Program-made: the position numbers and the translations under genes
NCBI GenBank assembly: GCA_011050525.1
Contig: DRFO01000014.1
Location: 1 to 64,000, forward strand
Length of the DNA: 64,000 bases
Direction: 5' to 3'
Source: Halopseudomonas xinjiangensis
GTDB lineage: Bacteria > Pseudomonadota > Gammaproteobacteria > Pseudomonadales > Pseudomonadaceae
Notes under the pieces: model-generated
The model's input: the letters and a program-made list of their open reading frames with translations, nothing else
Databases searched by the model: none
What the model was told of the DNA's origin: nothing
Part shown: piece after piece, positions 36,664-45,911 of the stretch
Layout: each line of letters begins with the position of its first letter
Position numbering within the stretch: position 1 is the first letter of the stretch

Positions 36664-37602
36664 ATGGAAATCGCAACAATGGTGTCACTGGCCTTCCTGG
36701 CCCTGGTTGTTATTACCTTGGCAAAAACGGCGCAGATCGTGCCTCAGCGGTCGGCTTATGTGGTGGAACGGCTGGGTAAATACACCAAGACACTGGACGC
36801 TGGCTTTCACCTGCTAATCCCCTTTGTTGACCGAATCGCCTACAAGCACACGCTGAAGGAAGAAGCGATAGACGTTGATCGTCAGGCCTGCGTAACCAAG
36901 GACAACATTCAGGTGGTGGTGAACGGGGTGATCTATCTGCAGGTGGTAGATCCCAAGGCAGCGAGTTACGGCATCAATGACTATCGCTACGCATCGATGC
37001 AATTGGCGCAGACTACCCTGCGCTCCGTCGTGGGCAAGATCGTGCTGGACAAGACCTTCGAAGAGCGCGAGGCAATTAATACCCAGGTAGTTGAGGCGCT
37101 GGACGAGGCCGCGCGGCCGTGGGGCGTGAAAGTGATGCGTTACGAGATCGCCGACATTGAGCTACCAGCGACAATCCTTGACGCCCTGGAAAAGCAGATG
37201 CGCGCCGAGCGGGAGCGTCGTGCGGTGGTGGCCCAGTCCGAGGGCGAGCGTCAGGCCAAGATCAACGTGTCCGAAGGTATCAAGCAGGAAACCATCAACC
37301 TGTCCGAAGCCGACAAGCTGCGTCAGATCAACGAGGCCGAGGGCCGGGCGAAACAGATTGAGCTGGTCGCCGAAGCCACGGCTCAAGGTTTGCGCCTGGT
37401 GGCTGAAGCCATTAATACCCAGGGTGGCAAGGATGCGGTGGCTCTGCGGGTCGCGGAACAGTACGTTACTGAGTTCGGCAAGCTGGCCAAGACCAACAAC
37501 ACCATGATCCTGCCAGCCGAGCTGAGCAATATTGGCGCGGCGGTGGCCGCCATCACTAAAACCCTCGACACCGTAAAGCAGCCTAACCCTTCCCAGCTCT
37601 AA
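36664..37602 (+). CDS. SPFH/Band 7 stomatin-like protein (QmcA-type)
   Basis: A 312-residue SPFH protein with one N-terminal membrane segment (about residues 5-20), a Band 7 domain (IVPQRSAYVVERLGKY, AGFHLLIPFVDRIAYKH, YEIADIELP), a long coiled-coil with REREAVVAQSEGERQAKINVSEG-like heptads, and a conserved C-terminal segment (KTNNTMILPAEL). It resembles E. coli QmcA. Such proteins form large oligomeric rings that shape membrane domains and modulate FtsH proteolysis. Together with the upstream nfeD gene it forms a two-gene operon. Confidence 0.92.
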   Translation: MEIATMVSLAFLALVVITLAKTAQIVPQRSAYVVERLGKYTKTLDAGFHLLIPFVDRIAYKHTLKEEAIDVDRQACVTKDNIQVVVNGVIYLQVVDPKAASYGINDYRYASMQLAQTTLRSVVGKIVLDKTFEEREAINTQVVEALDEAARPWGVKVMRYEIADIELPATILDALEKQMRAERERRAVVAQSEGERQAKINVSEGIKQETINLSEADKLRQINEAEGRAKQIELVAEATAQGLRLVAEAINTQGGKDAVALRVAEQYVTEFGKLAKTNNTMILPAELSNIGAAVAAITKTLDTVKQPNPSQL

Positions 37603-37611
37603 TCAGCGAGG

Positions 37612-37632
37612 GGCACATCTTTAAGGTGTGCC
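37612..37632. terminator. Hairpin between convergent stomatin-like and RND genes
   Basis: GGCACATC (37612-37619) pairs with GGTGTGCC (37625-37632) with one wobble pair, around a five-base loop. It sits 10 bp after the stomatin-like gene stop and 6 bp before the RND stop. It probably serves both convergent transcripts. No long T-run is present. Confidence 0.5.
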
Positions 37633-37637
37633 TCCGC

Positions 37638-40600
37638 TTATGGCGTTTCCAGGGAGCGATTGCCCAGCCTCCGTTCCTTGTACCCTTCCAGCACCGACAG
37701 CAACGCGGGCACTACCAGCAGCACCAGAACGGTGGAAAAACCCAGGCCGAACGCGATGGAGGTGGCCATGGGTATCAGAAACTGCGCCTGCAATGAGGTC
37801 TCGAACAGCAGCGGTAGCAGCCCGCCGATGGTGGTCAGCGAAGTAAGCAGCACCGCCCTCAATCGCTGCACGACCGCTTCGCTGAGCGCTTCGTTAATTG
37901 CCATGCCCAGCTTGCGTTGCTGCTGAAAGAAGCTCACCAGAATGATGGAGTTATTGACCACGATGCCGGACAGGCCGAAAAGGCCGAACAGCGACAGTAT
38001 GGTCATGTTCAATCCCATGACCCAATGACCCAGTAGCGCTCCCACCAAGGCCAGCGGGATAACCGCCATGACAATCAGGGGGGTGGTCCATGAGGAAAAC
38101 ACCCATACCAGAACCGAATACATCAACAACAGCCCGATCACCAGGCCGGTACGCATATCGGCCATGGTGTCGCGCTGATCCGCAGAGCGGCCTTCAAAGC
38201 TGTAACGCACATTATAGTCAGCTGCCAGCTTGGGCAGGGCTGGGCTTATTGTTTCCAGCACGACGCCTGCTGTGGTCTGGGTCGGGTCCAGATCGGCCGT
38301 AACCTCGACCGCGGTTTGTCCTTCTGCGTGGCGTAATGCTTCGAAACCCTGGCTAGTGCTGAAGGTAGCGACCTGATTCAGCGGCACAAAGCGGCCGTCA
38401 TCCAGGCGGATGCTCAGATCGCTGAGGCTGGCGAGCTGTTGACGCTCGGCGCGGGGCAGTTGCACCCGAACCTCGATTTCGTCCGACTGCTGCTGGTAAA
38501 TCTGTGCGAGACGGCCGTCATAGGCCGCGCGTAGTTGTCGGCCCAGGCTCTGGGTACTCAGGCCCAGGGCTTGGCCATAGGGAGACAGGCTGTATATCAG
38601 CTGTTCTCGGCCCCAGGCCATATCATCCTCGATACTGAGCACGCCATCCACCGACGAGAGCATCACCCCGAGCGCATCTGCGGCCTCCTTCAGGCGTGTC
38701 GGATCTTCACCGGTCAAGCGGATGTTCACCTCTTTGCCCGGCGGTCCGGCGACCCTCTCGGTGATGCTCAGGCGTTCGATACCCGCTGGCAAGATGATGC
38801 GCTCGCGCCAGGCACGGATGAAGGTTTGATTGCGGACCTCCCGATGATCGGGCGACACCAGTTCGATCATGATGGACCCTAGCTGGTCGCCCATTCTGCC
38901 GATGCCGGAGGCGCCGGTTACTTCACCCTGGCGCACCAGTGCGGTTTCTATCAGATCGCCGCCCAGTTCTGCTTCGGTGGCATTGAGCGTCTGCCGCAGA
39001 TGTTCCAAAAACTGCTCCACTTCGATTCTGGGGGTCCCCGCGACGAAATTGGCGCTGGCGTTAAGTACCTGCGGTTCGGGGGTGGGAAAGAAGCTGAAAC
39101 CGATGCGCCCACTGCTGATCAAGCCCACACTCAGGATTACGCTGACCAGGGCGCAGGCAAGGGTTGCACCGCGATTGCGCAGGGACAGTTCGCTGAATCG
39201 GCGGAAGCGCCCCTGGCGAAACCCATCAAACCAGTGGTCGAAGCTGTTGCGCACTGCGCCAACACGGCCGGTGGCGGAGCGCACCCAGCTCGGGCTGTTG
39301 CTCTGTTGCCGGGCTAAAGGCTTGAAAGCGTTGCGCAGATGGTGGGGCAGCACGATAAAGCATTCCAGCAGCGAAGCGATGAGAATGCAGATCATCACGA
39401 TGGGGATATCCCCCAGAATATTGCCGAAGATTCCGCCTACCATCAGCAGAGGCATGAACGCGGCTATGGTCGTCAGCGAAGAGGCAACTACCGGCCAGAG
39501 CATGCGATTGGCGGCGCCCTCCGAGGCCCGGCTCGGATGCTCTCCGCTACGAAAATGCGCATCGGCATCCTCGCCGACGACGATGGCATCATCCACGATC
39601 ACCCCCAGCGCCATAATCAGGGCAAACAGCGAGATCATGTTGATCGATCCGCCGATCAGCCAGAACACCGCAAGCGCGGCGAGAAAGGCCGTCGGAATGC
39701 CCACCGCAACCCATAGCGCCACCCGTCCGGGCAGAAACAGATAGAGCAGCAGCAGAACCAGTATCAAGCCGCTGAGACCATTGCTGACCAGCAGCCCGAT
39801 GCGGTCGTTGATCAGTTGCCAGGCCTGGTCATACACATGGATTTCCAGGCCCGGAGGCAAGGTCGCGTCGACTTCATCGAGCCACGTGTTGAGAACAGCC
39901 GCAGACGTCAGGGAGTCGCCGTCTTCGGCACGCTGCAGGACCATCTCCACGGCGGGAAAGCCCTGGTAGAAAAGCTGGCCCTGATTGCGCATGGCTTCCT
40001 GGCGAATGGTCGCTACGTCGCCCAGACGGAGATAGTTCCCATCGCCTGGTTGCAATGGCAGGTTGGCGAACTCCTCCGGAGCGCGGCGTTGTTCGACGGC
40101 GCGCAACTCCCTTGCCGAGTCCAGCTCGCCAGCCTGGCCGGCGGGCAAGTCGCGCGACTCCGCGGCGACCCGGTCAGCAATCTGGTCCAGCGACATGCCC
40201 AGTCCCCGCAAGCGGGCGTTGGGCACTTCTATGCTGATCTGCTGGGTTGGCAGGCCGCGAATTTCCACCCGGTCAATTCCGCGATTCAGCAGGTCGCTTT
40301 CCAGGCGATTGGCCAGGCTGCGCAGTTCATGGTCGGTAAAGGGGCCGTAGAGTATTACGTTGGCTATCTGATCGTAGCGCGCCACGCGGGTTACCACCGG
40401 TCGCTCGGCATCGCCCGGCAGATTGCGGAAGTCGTCCACCTGTTGCCGCGCATCGTCCAGCGCCACGATTGGGTCGGTGTCTTCGTTGAATTCAAGGGTA
40501 ATGCTGGAGACGCCCTGGGCTGAGGTGGAGGTCATCGTCTTGAGGTTCTCGATGCTGCGCAGGCGTTCCTCCAGAGGCTGGGTAATCGCCTGCTGGACAT

Positions 40601-40781
40601 CTTCGGCCGCGGCACCGCTCCACACCACCCTGACCGTGACGAAATCCAGGGCGAAGGTCGGGAAGAACTGGATGTTCATGCGCATCAAGCCCAGCACCCC
40701 GGCACCTACCATCACCAGCATCAGCAGATTGGCCGCTACCTTGTGTCTGACAAAGAACCCGACGAGGCTAGGACGCTCCAT
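37638..40781 (-). CDS. RND-family efflux pump inner-membrane subunit
   Basis: This 1047-residue AcrB-type RND transporter exports small molecules using the proton gradient. It has the usual 12 membrane helices with two large periplasmic loops. The helix 4 proton-relay motif ALIMALGVIVDDAIVVGEDA contains the paired Asp residues, and GLFGLSGIVVNNSIILV marks helix 10. The adaptor gene lies immediately upstream with a one-base stop/start overlap (40781). No outer-membrane TolC-type gene is adjacent, so the pump must borrow one. Substrate cannot be inferred; the sequence is of the hydrophobe/amphiphile class, not the heavy-metal class. Confidence 0.9.
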   Translation of the reverse strand: MERPSLVGFFVRHKVAANLLMLVMVGAGVLGLMRMNIQFFPTFALDFVTVRVVWSGAAAEDVQQAITQPLEERLRSIENLKTMTSTSAQGVSSITLEFNEDTDPIVALDDARQQVDDFRNLPGDAERPVVTRVARYDQIANVILYGPFTDHELRSLANRLESDLLNRGIDRVEIRGLPTQQISIEVPNARLRGLGMSLDQIADRVAAESRDLPAGQAGELDSARELRAVEQRRAPEEFANLPLQPGDGNYLRLGDVATIRQEAMRNQGQLFYQGFPAVEMVLQRAEDGDSLTSAAVLNTWLDEVDATLPPGLEIHVYDQAWQLINDRIGLLVSNGLSGLILVLLLLYLFLPGRVALWVAVGIPTAFLAALAVFWLIGGSINMISLFALIMALGVIVDDAIVVGEDADAHFRSGEHPSRASEGAANRMLWPVVASSLTTIAAFMPLLMVGGIFGNILGDIPIVMICILIASLLECFIVLPHHLRNAFKPLARQQSNSPSWVRSATGRVGAVRNSFDHWFDGFRQGRFRRFSELSLRNRGATLACALVSVILSVGLISSGRIGFSFFPTPEPQVLNASANFVAGTPRIEVEQFLEHLRQTLNATEAELGGDLIETALVRQGEVTGASGIGRMGDQLGSIMIELVSPDHREVRNQTFIRAWRERIILPAGIERLSITERVAGPPGKEVNIRLTGEDPTRLKEAADALGVMLSSVDGVLSIEDDMAWGREQLIYSLSPYGQALGLSTQSLGRQLRAAYDGRLAQIYQQQSDEIEVRVQLPRAERQQLASLSDLSIRLDDGRFVPLNQVATFSTSQGFEALRHAEGQTAVEVTADLDPTQTTAGVVLETISPALPKLAADYNVRYSFEGRSADQRDTMADMRTGLVIGLLLMYSVLVWVFSSWTTPLIVMAVIPLALVGALLGHWVMGLNMTILSLFGLFGLSGIVVNNSIILVSFFQQQRKLGMAINEALSEAVVQRLRAVLLTSLTTIGGLLPLLFETSLQAQFLIPMATSIAFGLGFSTVLVLLVVPALLSVLEGYKERRLGNRSLETP

Positions 40782-42037
40782 TATCGACCAGGCTCCGCAG
40801 TGCTTGTGGCAGCTGGCGCTGAGGCGTCGACCCGCAGACCTTGCATTGCATTGGGCAGGTGGGTCGTGATGATTTGCATACCTGGCGCCAGATCCGACGA
40901 ACTGACCAGCACCCAGCGCTCGCCACTCTCCATCAGGATCTCGCCGACACGTTCTATTTGCAGCCGATGCATGCGCCCTTCTACCAACTGGTAGATGGTT
41001 CGGTTGCCATAAATGGCGCTGTAGGGCAGGGCCACGCTATTGTCGCGGGCGGGCCGGGCAACGCTGATAGCCAGTAGGTTACCGACCCGCAGTCCGGGAT
41101 GCGGCTGGTCCAGCGTAAACAATGCTTCGACACCCCGCGCATCGGCCTGCCCGGCGATGCGGCGCAGCGTCAGTTGCAAAGGGGGATCCATTTCCAGGGT
41201 GGTCGCGGACAGTGTCTCACCCCTTGCCAACGCTTCGACCAGGGCTTGGCTGTATATCTGCGGCACGGTTGCGCGTAGCTCCATGCCGTGCAACGGATAG
41301 AAATCCAGCAGCGGCGCATTGGCTGCAACCTGATCGCCTTCGGCCACCTGCACCTCGCCGACCACGCCGTCGAACGGGGCGTTGAAACGACTGCGCTCAG
41401 CGTCCCGGCGCATGCTGTCCAGCGCAGCGGTGGCACTTTCCAGGCGCGCCTCCAGACTGGCCAGGCGGCTTGGATAGGCTTCGATGCTGCGTCGCCGGAT
41501 GGCTACCGTCAGCGCCGCCCGGTCCTGTGCATCGGTAGCGGCTTCCAGCTCCGCCCGTGGCGCAAGTTCCCGCGTCACCAGTTGCTGCATGCGTTCCAGC
41601 GCGCGCGTGGCGTTGGCCTGGATACGTTCCTCCAGATCCAGCGCCTGGAGGTCATTGGCATGCTCGGTGCGAGCGCTGGCCAGTTGCGCTTCGATATCGG
41701 CCACCTCGGCGCGGGCCTGCTGCAGCCTTGGCTCGATATCAGCATCATCCAGCGCCACCAGCAAACTGCCCTGGTTTACCAGTTGGCCATCCCTGACGGG
41801 TAGCTGGGCAATTCGTCCGGCCATCGGCGCCATGCTGGTGAAGCGCAGGGGCGACTCCAGTTGACCGTAAAGGGTCAGGCTGGGCTGAAACGCATCGGGC
41901 TGAATCTGCAACGTCTCTACCCGCCAGCTGCGTTCTTGTGGCGTGACCGGTTCCGGCACTGAACGGGTCGCTTTCAGAACGATAAATCCAATCACGCCGA
42001 GAGCGATGATCAGTACTGGAACAAGACGCTTGCGCAT
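40781..42037 (-). CDS. RND efflux periplasmic adaptor (membrane fusion protein)
   Basis: A 418-residue adaptor with an N-terminal membrane anchor (residues 4-20), a barrel-sandwich lipoyl part (MAPMAGRIAQLPVRDGQLVNQGSLLVALD), a long coiled-coil hairpin (about residues 90-200) and the FNAPFDGVVGEVQVAEGDQV return strand. It links the RND pump to an outer-membrane channel. The start at 42037 (MRKRLVPVL) fits the family; the frame extends 29 codons upstream. Its stop overlaps the start of the pump gene by one base, so the two are translationally coupled. Confidence 0.9.
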   Translation of the reverse strand: MRKRLVPVLIIALGVIGFIVLKATRSVPEPVTPQERSWRVETLQIQPDAFQPSLTLYGQLESPLRFTSMAPMAGRIAQLPVRDGQLVNQGSLLVALDDADIEPRLQQARAEVADIEAQLASARTEHANDLQALDLEERIQANATRALERMQQLVTRELAPRAELEAATDAQDRAALTVAIRRRSIEAYPSRLASLEARLESATAALDSMRRDAERSRFNAPFDGVVGEVQVAEGDQVAANAPLLDFYPLHGMELRATVPQIYSQALVEALARGETLSATTLEMDPPLQLTLRRIAGQADARGVEALFTLDQPHPGLRVGNLLAISVARPARDNSVALPYSAIYGNRTIYQLVEGRMHRLQIERVGEILMESGERWVLVSSSDLAPGMQIITTHLPNAMQGLRVDASAPAATSTAEPGR

Positions 42038-42274
42038 GGAGGGTCTCAGTCGGACAAATAGCTGTCCTGTATAGCCGTTGCGGGGCCTCCAGGCAATAGC
42101 TGCCATGGGAAATGCCTGTTGCAAAATGAACGTCTATCGCGCATCGGGCTGCCCTTCGCCACTGCCGGCTATGCTTGCCTATATGCGCAATGGATATGTG
42201 TTCCCGACAAGGCACCGGCGCGCTAGTTTTGACCCAAAGGTGCAAACAGGAACAGATGGTTACGGGAGTCGATT

Positions 42275-43963
42275 GTGAATACAGAGCTACGCTGGTTGAA
42301 GTCTTACCCCGGAAACGTTCGTTGGGACGCTTCCCTGGAACCGCGACCGGTCTGGGAACTGCTGGACGCGGCGGTATCCGAGTTTCCGGATAACCCGGCC
42401 ATCGACTTCCTGGGCCACAAACTCAGCTATCGACAACTGGCTGACCTGGTGGCTCGGGCCGCGTGCGGGTTCCAGAAGCTGGGCGTGGGTCCCGGCGTGC
42501 ATGTGGGTTTGTATCTGCCCAATTGCCCCCACCATTTCATCGCCTTCCTTGGCGTGCTTCGCGCGGGCGGAACGGTAGTCAACTACTCGCCACTGGATGC
42601 CGAGCGCACCCTGGCCCACAAGATCGAGGACAGCCAGACCGATATCATGGTCACCCTGGGCCTCGCCGCTTTTTATCCGAAAATGTCCGCCCTGCTTCAG
42701 GAAACGCGACTGAGGGGACTGGTAGTAGGGGAGCTGACCGAGTTCTGCGGTCCGGTCAGCGACAGCCAAGGCGGGCAATTGGGCCCGTCGGTTGCGGTCG
42801 AATATGGCGAAACCTGCCAGAGTTTTGGTTCATTGCTGGCCAATGACGGTGCGTTTGAGGCGCACCCGATAGGTGATCCATGCACTGCACTGGCGGTGCT
42901 GCAATACACCGGCGGCACCACCGGTGCGCCCAAAGGGGCGATGCTGACCCATGGAAATCTGACCAGTTCCTGTGCCCAGCTGAGGGAGGTGCTGGATAGT
43001 TCCCTGGCCCCTGGCGAAGAGCGCGTGCTGGCCGTCCTTCCACCGTTTCACATCTATGCGCTAATGATCAACATGCTGTTCAGTCTGCGTCTGGCTGCCG
43101 AGGTCTATCTGCATCCTCGCTTCGACGCAGAAACGGTACTGCGTGAAATTCACAACAGCCGGATCACCACCTTCCCTGGGGTACCGACGATGTTCATCGG
43201 GCTGCTCGCCCATCCGTTGACCAGCCAGCTTGATCTCACGTCGCTCAAGATGTGCAACTCCGGCGGCGCGCCGTTGCCCCTGGATGTGCAGCAGCGCTAC
43301 CAGGACGTAGCGGGCTGTGCATTGCGTGAGGGCTGGGGAATGACCGAAACCAGCACCTGCGGCACCTTCACGCCAAAGGAAGCCGCACCGCATCCTGGCT
43401 CCTGTGGTTTGCCGGTGCCAGGGGTGCGCATCAAAGTCGTCGCGCTGGACGGGTCTGCGCCCAGCCTGGCGCCAGGGGAGCACGGCGAGGTGTGCATTGC
43501 CGGACCGAATGTGACGGCCGGGTACTGGAAACGCCCCGATGCGACCACCGAGGCCATGACGCAGGACGGTTTTCTGCGCACCGGTGACATAGGTTATATG
43601 GACGAGGATGGCTGGGTGTATATCGTCGACCGCACCAAGGACATGATTTTGTGCAGCGGTTACAACGTGTACCCCAGGGTCATCGAAGAGGCGATCTACG
43701 AGCACCCCGCGGTCGAGGAGGTGTCGGTGATAGGCGTGGACGATCCCTACCGTGGCCAGGCGCCCAAGGCCTTCATCAAGTTGAAGGCTGGCGCAGAGGC
43801 ATTTGATTTCGCGGCATTGCAGGCTTTTCTTGAGCCGCGCCTGGGCAAGCACGAGCGCTTGCAGGCCATGGAAATTCGCGATGCGTTGCCCAGGACGCCG
43901 GTCGGCAAGCTGTCAAAGAAGGAACTGGTTGAAGAGGAGCGCAGGCTATCCGCTGCTAGCTGA
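42275..43963 (+). CDS. Acyl-CoA synthetase (long-chain fatty acid/dicarboxylate-CoA ligase type)
   Basis: An ANL-superfamily AMP-forming acyl-CoA ligase of 562 residues. The P-loop QYTGGTTGAPKGAMLTHGN, the GWGMTETSTCG motif, the TGDIGYMDEDGWVYIVDRTKDM motif and the C-terminal lysine in PVGKLSKKEL are all present. The start is GTG with CGGGAG upstream. It resembles FadD and PimA-type ligases; chain-length preference cannot be read from sequence. It stands alone between the efflux adaptor (divergent) and the exchanger gene. Confidence 0.88.
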   Translation: MNTELRWLKSYPGNVRWDASLEPRPVWELLDAAVSEFPDNPAIDFLGHKLSYRQLADLVARAACGFQKLGVGPGVHVGLYLPNCPHHFIAFLGVLRAGGTVVNYSPLDAERTLAHKIEDSQTDIMVTLGLAAFYPKMSALLQETRLRGLVVGELTEFCGPVSDSQGGQLGPSVAVEYGETCQSFGSLLANDGAFEAHPIGDPCTALAVLQYTGGTTGAPKGAMLTHGNLTSSCAQLREVLDSSLAPGEERVLAVLPPFHIYALMINMLFSLRLAAEVYLHPRFDAETVLREIHNSRITTFPGVPTMFIGLLAHPLTSQLDLTSLKMCNSGGAPLPLDVQQRYQDVAGCALREGWGMTETSTCGTFTPKEAAPHPGSCGLPVPGVRIKVVALDGSAPSLAPGEHGEVCIAGPNVTAGYWKRPDATTEAMTQDGFLRTGDIGYMDEDGWVYIVDRTKDMILCSGYNVYPRVIEEAIYEHPAVEEVSVIGVDDPYRGQAPKAFIKLKAGAEAFDFAALQAFLEPRLGKHERLQAMEIRDALPRTPVGKLSKKELVEEERRLSAAS

Positions 43964-44046
43964 CTGCGTCGGAGCCGGGGCCAGACAATGACAGCGCGAA
44001 TGTCTTTGACCATAATGGGCGTCCCTGAATCAACGGATTTCGCATT

Positions 44047-45027
44047 ATGTTAATGGCCATCGCTGCTGTCATCTTCGGGCTTGTATTACTGGTATGGAGC
44101 GCTGACAAGTTCGTCGACGGCGCTTCGGCTACGGCGACGCATGCAGGCATGCCGCCCTTGCTGATCGGCATGCTGATCATCGGCTTTGGTACCTCGGCAC
44201 CAGAAATGGTGGTGTCCGTGTTGGCCGCATCGCAGGGCAATCCCGGCCTCGCACTGGGTAACGCCTACGGCTCCAACATCACCAACATTGCGCTCATTAT
44301 CGGCCTGGTGGCGATCATCAGCCCCATCTCCGTGCATTCCCAGGTGGTGCGCAAGGAGCTGCCGATCCTGCTCGCCATTACCTTTCTCGCCGGTTTTCAA
44401 TTAATGGACGGAATGCTCAGCCGCAACGATGCCTGGGTGCTTCTGGGCGCGTTTTTGCTGTTGATGGGCTGGTCGGTTTTCCAGGGTATGAAGGGGCGGG
44501 GCGATTCGCTGGAGAGCGATTACGCCGCTGAACTCAAAGACACTGCGATGCCCTTGAAAAAAGCAGTCATCTGGCTGGTAGTCGGGTTGGTGCTGTTGAT
44601 AATCAGCTCGCGCATTCTGGTCTGGGGCGCTGTATATATTGCCCAGGGTTTGGGAGTGAGTGATCTGATTATCGGGCTCACGGTCGTTGCGGTCGGTACT
44701 TCTCTGCCCGAGTTGGCGTCCGCGTTGGTAGCCATCCGCAAGAACGAACACGATCTGGCATTGGGCAATGTCATCGGGTCAGGCATGTTCAATACGCTCG
44801 CGGTGGTAGGCCTCGCTGCGGGTATCATGCCGCTTTCCGTAGAGCCGGTTGTGTTGTATCGCGACTGGGTGGTGATGGCGGCGCTGACGGTGGCATTGCT
44901 GATTATGTGCATCGGTTGGCGCGGCAGGCAGGGGCAGGTCACCCGCGTGGAGGGTTCTCTGCTGATGACGGCCTACGTCGGCTATACCGGCTATCTGGTT
45001 TATACCATCATGGGTACGACTGCCTGA
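44047..45027 (+). CDS. Calcium/sodium antiporter, CaCA family (YrbG-like)
   Basis: A 326-residue K+-independent Ca2+/Na+ exchanger homologue with about ten membrane helices. The two alpha repeats show the family motifs: GFGTSAPEMVVS with GNAYGSNITNIALI in the first half and AVGTSLPELASAL with GNVIGSGMFNTLAV in the second. The middle loop (about residues 140-170) is short, as in bacterial YrbG. There is no evident partner gene. The ribosome site is weak. Confidence 0.92.
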   Translation: MLMAIAAVIFGLVLLVWSADKFVDGASATATHAGMPPLLIGMLIIGFGTSAPEMVVSVLAASQGNPGLALGNAYGSNITNIALIIGLVAIISPISVHSQVVRKELPILLAITFLAGFQLMDGMLSRNDAWVLLGAFLLLMGWSVFQGMKGRGDSLESDYAAELKDTAMPLKKAVIWLVVGLVLLIISSRILVWGAVYIAQGLGVSDLIIGLTVVAVGTSLPELASALVAIRKNEHDLALGNVIGSGMFNTLAVVGLAAGIMPLSVEPVVLYRDWVVMAALTVALLIMCIGWRGRQGQVTRVEGSLLMTAYVGYTGYLVYTIMGTTA

Positions 45028-45129
45028 GCAGATGCTGAAGCATGTTGCATCAATATGGGCGTTCCACGTGAGGCGGCCCTCTGCTGCACCTGTATCATGA
45101 ACAACGTCAAAGATACTATTTGAGAAATT

Positions 45130-45846
45130 ATGACTGACCCGATAAGCCAACCAGTACCCCAGCACAAGCCACGCCCTCTGGTGGATGTGCTGGTCAGCAT
45201 CCTCATTCCGTCAGTAATCCTGATGAAATACAGCGCAGAGGATGACCTCGGTGCCACTCAGGCTTTGATTCTCGCCCTGGCCTTCCCTGTCTGCTGGGGA
45301 TTGTTCGAATTATTGCGTTATCGCAAGTTCAATTTTATCGCCGTGCTGGGTGTGGTCAGTGTAATCCTGACCGGCGGCATCGGCCTGCTGGAGCTCGATC
45401 CCCAGTGGTTGGCGATAAAGGAGGCGGCTGTGCCAGGGCTCATTGGCATCGCCGTGATTGTTTCCACACGGACCCGGTTTCCGCTTATCCGCACCTTGAT
45501 CTACAACGACAGGGTGCTGAATGTGCAGCGGGTGAATCAGCGTCTTGAGGAACGTGGTCTGGTGGAGGTTTTCGAACAGCGGCTGCTCAAGGCCACCTAT
45601 TTTCTGGCGGGCACGTTTTTCTTTTCATCGGTAATGAATTATTCGTTGGCGAAATGGATCGTGGTCAGCCCGGCTGGCACCTCGGCCTTCAACGAAGAGC
45701 TGGGGCGTATGACTCTGGTCAGCTACCCGACCATCGCGATCCCGTCCATGATCATGATGATGGCCATACTGTTCTACCTCTGGCGCACCATTCATGGGCT
45801 TACGGGCCTGAAAATGGAAGAGATCGTCGCGCATCCGCCCAAGTAA
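45130..45846 (+). CDS. VC0807-family membrane protein
   Basis: A 238-residue polytopic protein with about six hydrophobic segments. It has LVDVLVSILIPSVILMKY near the start and an internal PGLIGIAVIVSTRTRFPLIR followed by LLKATYFLAGTFFFSSVMNY, which resembles the VC0807 family (distantly like septation protein A). Function is unknown. A GAGA-type ribosome site precedes the ATG, 102 bp after the exchanger gene. It is convergent with the aminotransferase gene, with a strong hairpin between them. Confidence 0.72.
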   Translation: MTDPISQPVPQHKPRPLVDVLVSILIPSVILMKYSAEDDLGATQALILALAFPVCWGLFELLRYRKFNFIAVLGVVSVILTGGIGLLELDPQWLAIKEAAVPGLIGIAVIVSTRTRFPLIRTLIYNDRVLNVQRVNQRLEERGLVEVFEQRLLKATYFLAGTFFFSSVMNYSLAKWIVVSPAGTSAFNEELGRMTLVSYPTIAIPSMIMMMAILFYLWRTIHGLTGLKMEEIVAHPPK

Positions 45847-45857
45847 CCTCGTGAGCT

Positions 45858-45900
45858 CCCAGGCGCACGTTCCGCTATGGATACGGATCGCGCGCCTGGG
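45858..45900. terminator. Long hairpin between convergent VC0807-like and aminotransferase genes
   Basis: CCCAGGCGC (45858-45866) and GCGCCTGGG (45892-45900) are perfect nine-base inverted repeats. An inner stem TCCG (45871-45874) with CGGA (45884-45887) extends the structure. It fills the 65-bp convergent gap and probably acts as a bidirectional terminator, though without a T-run. Confidence 0.6.
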
Positions 45901-45911
45901 TCTGGCAGTTG

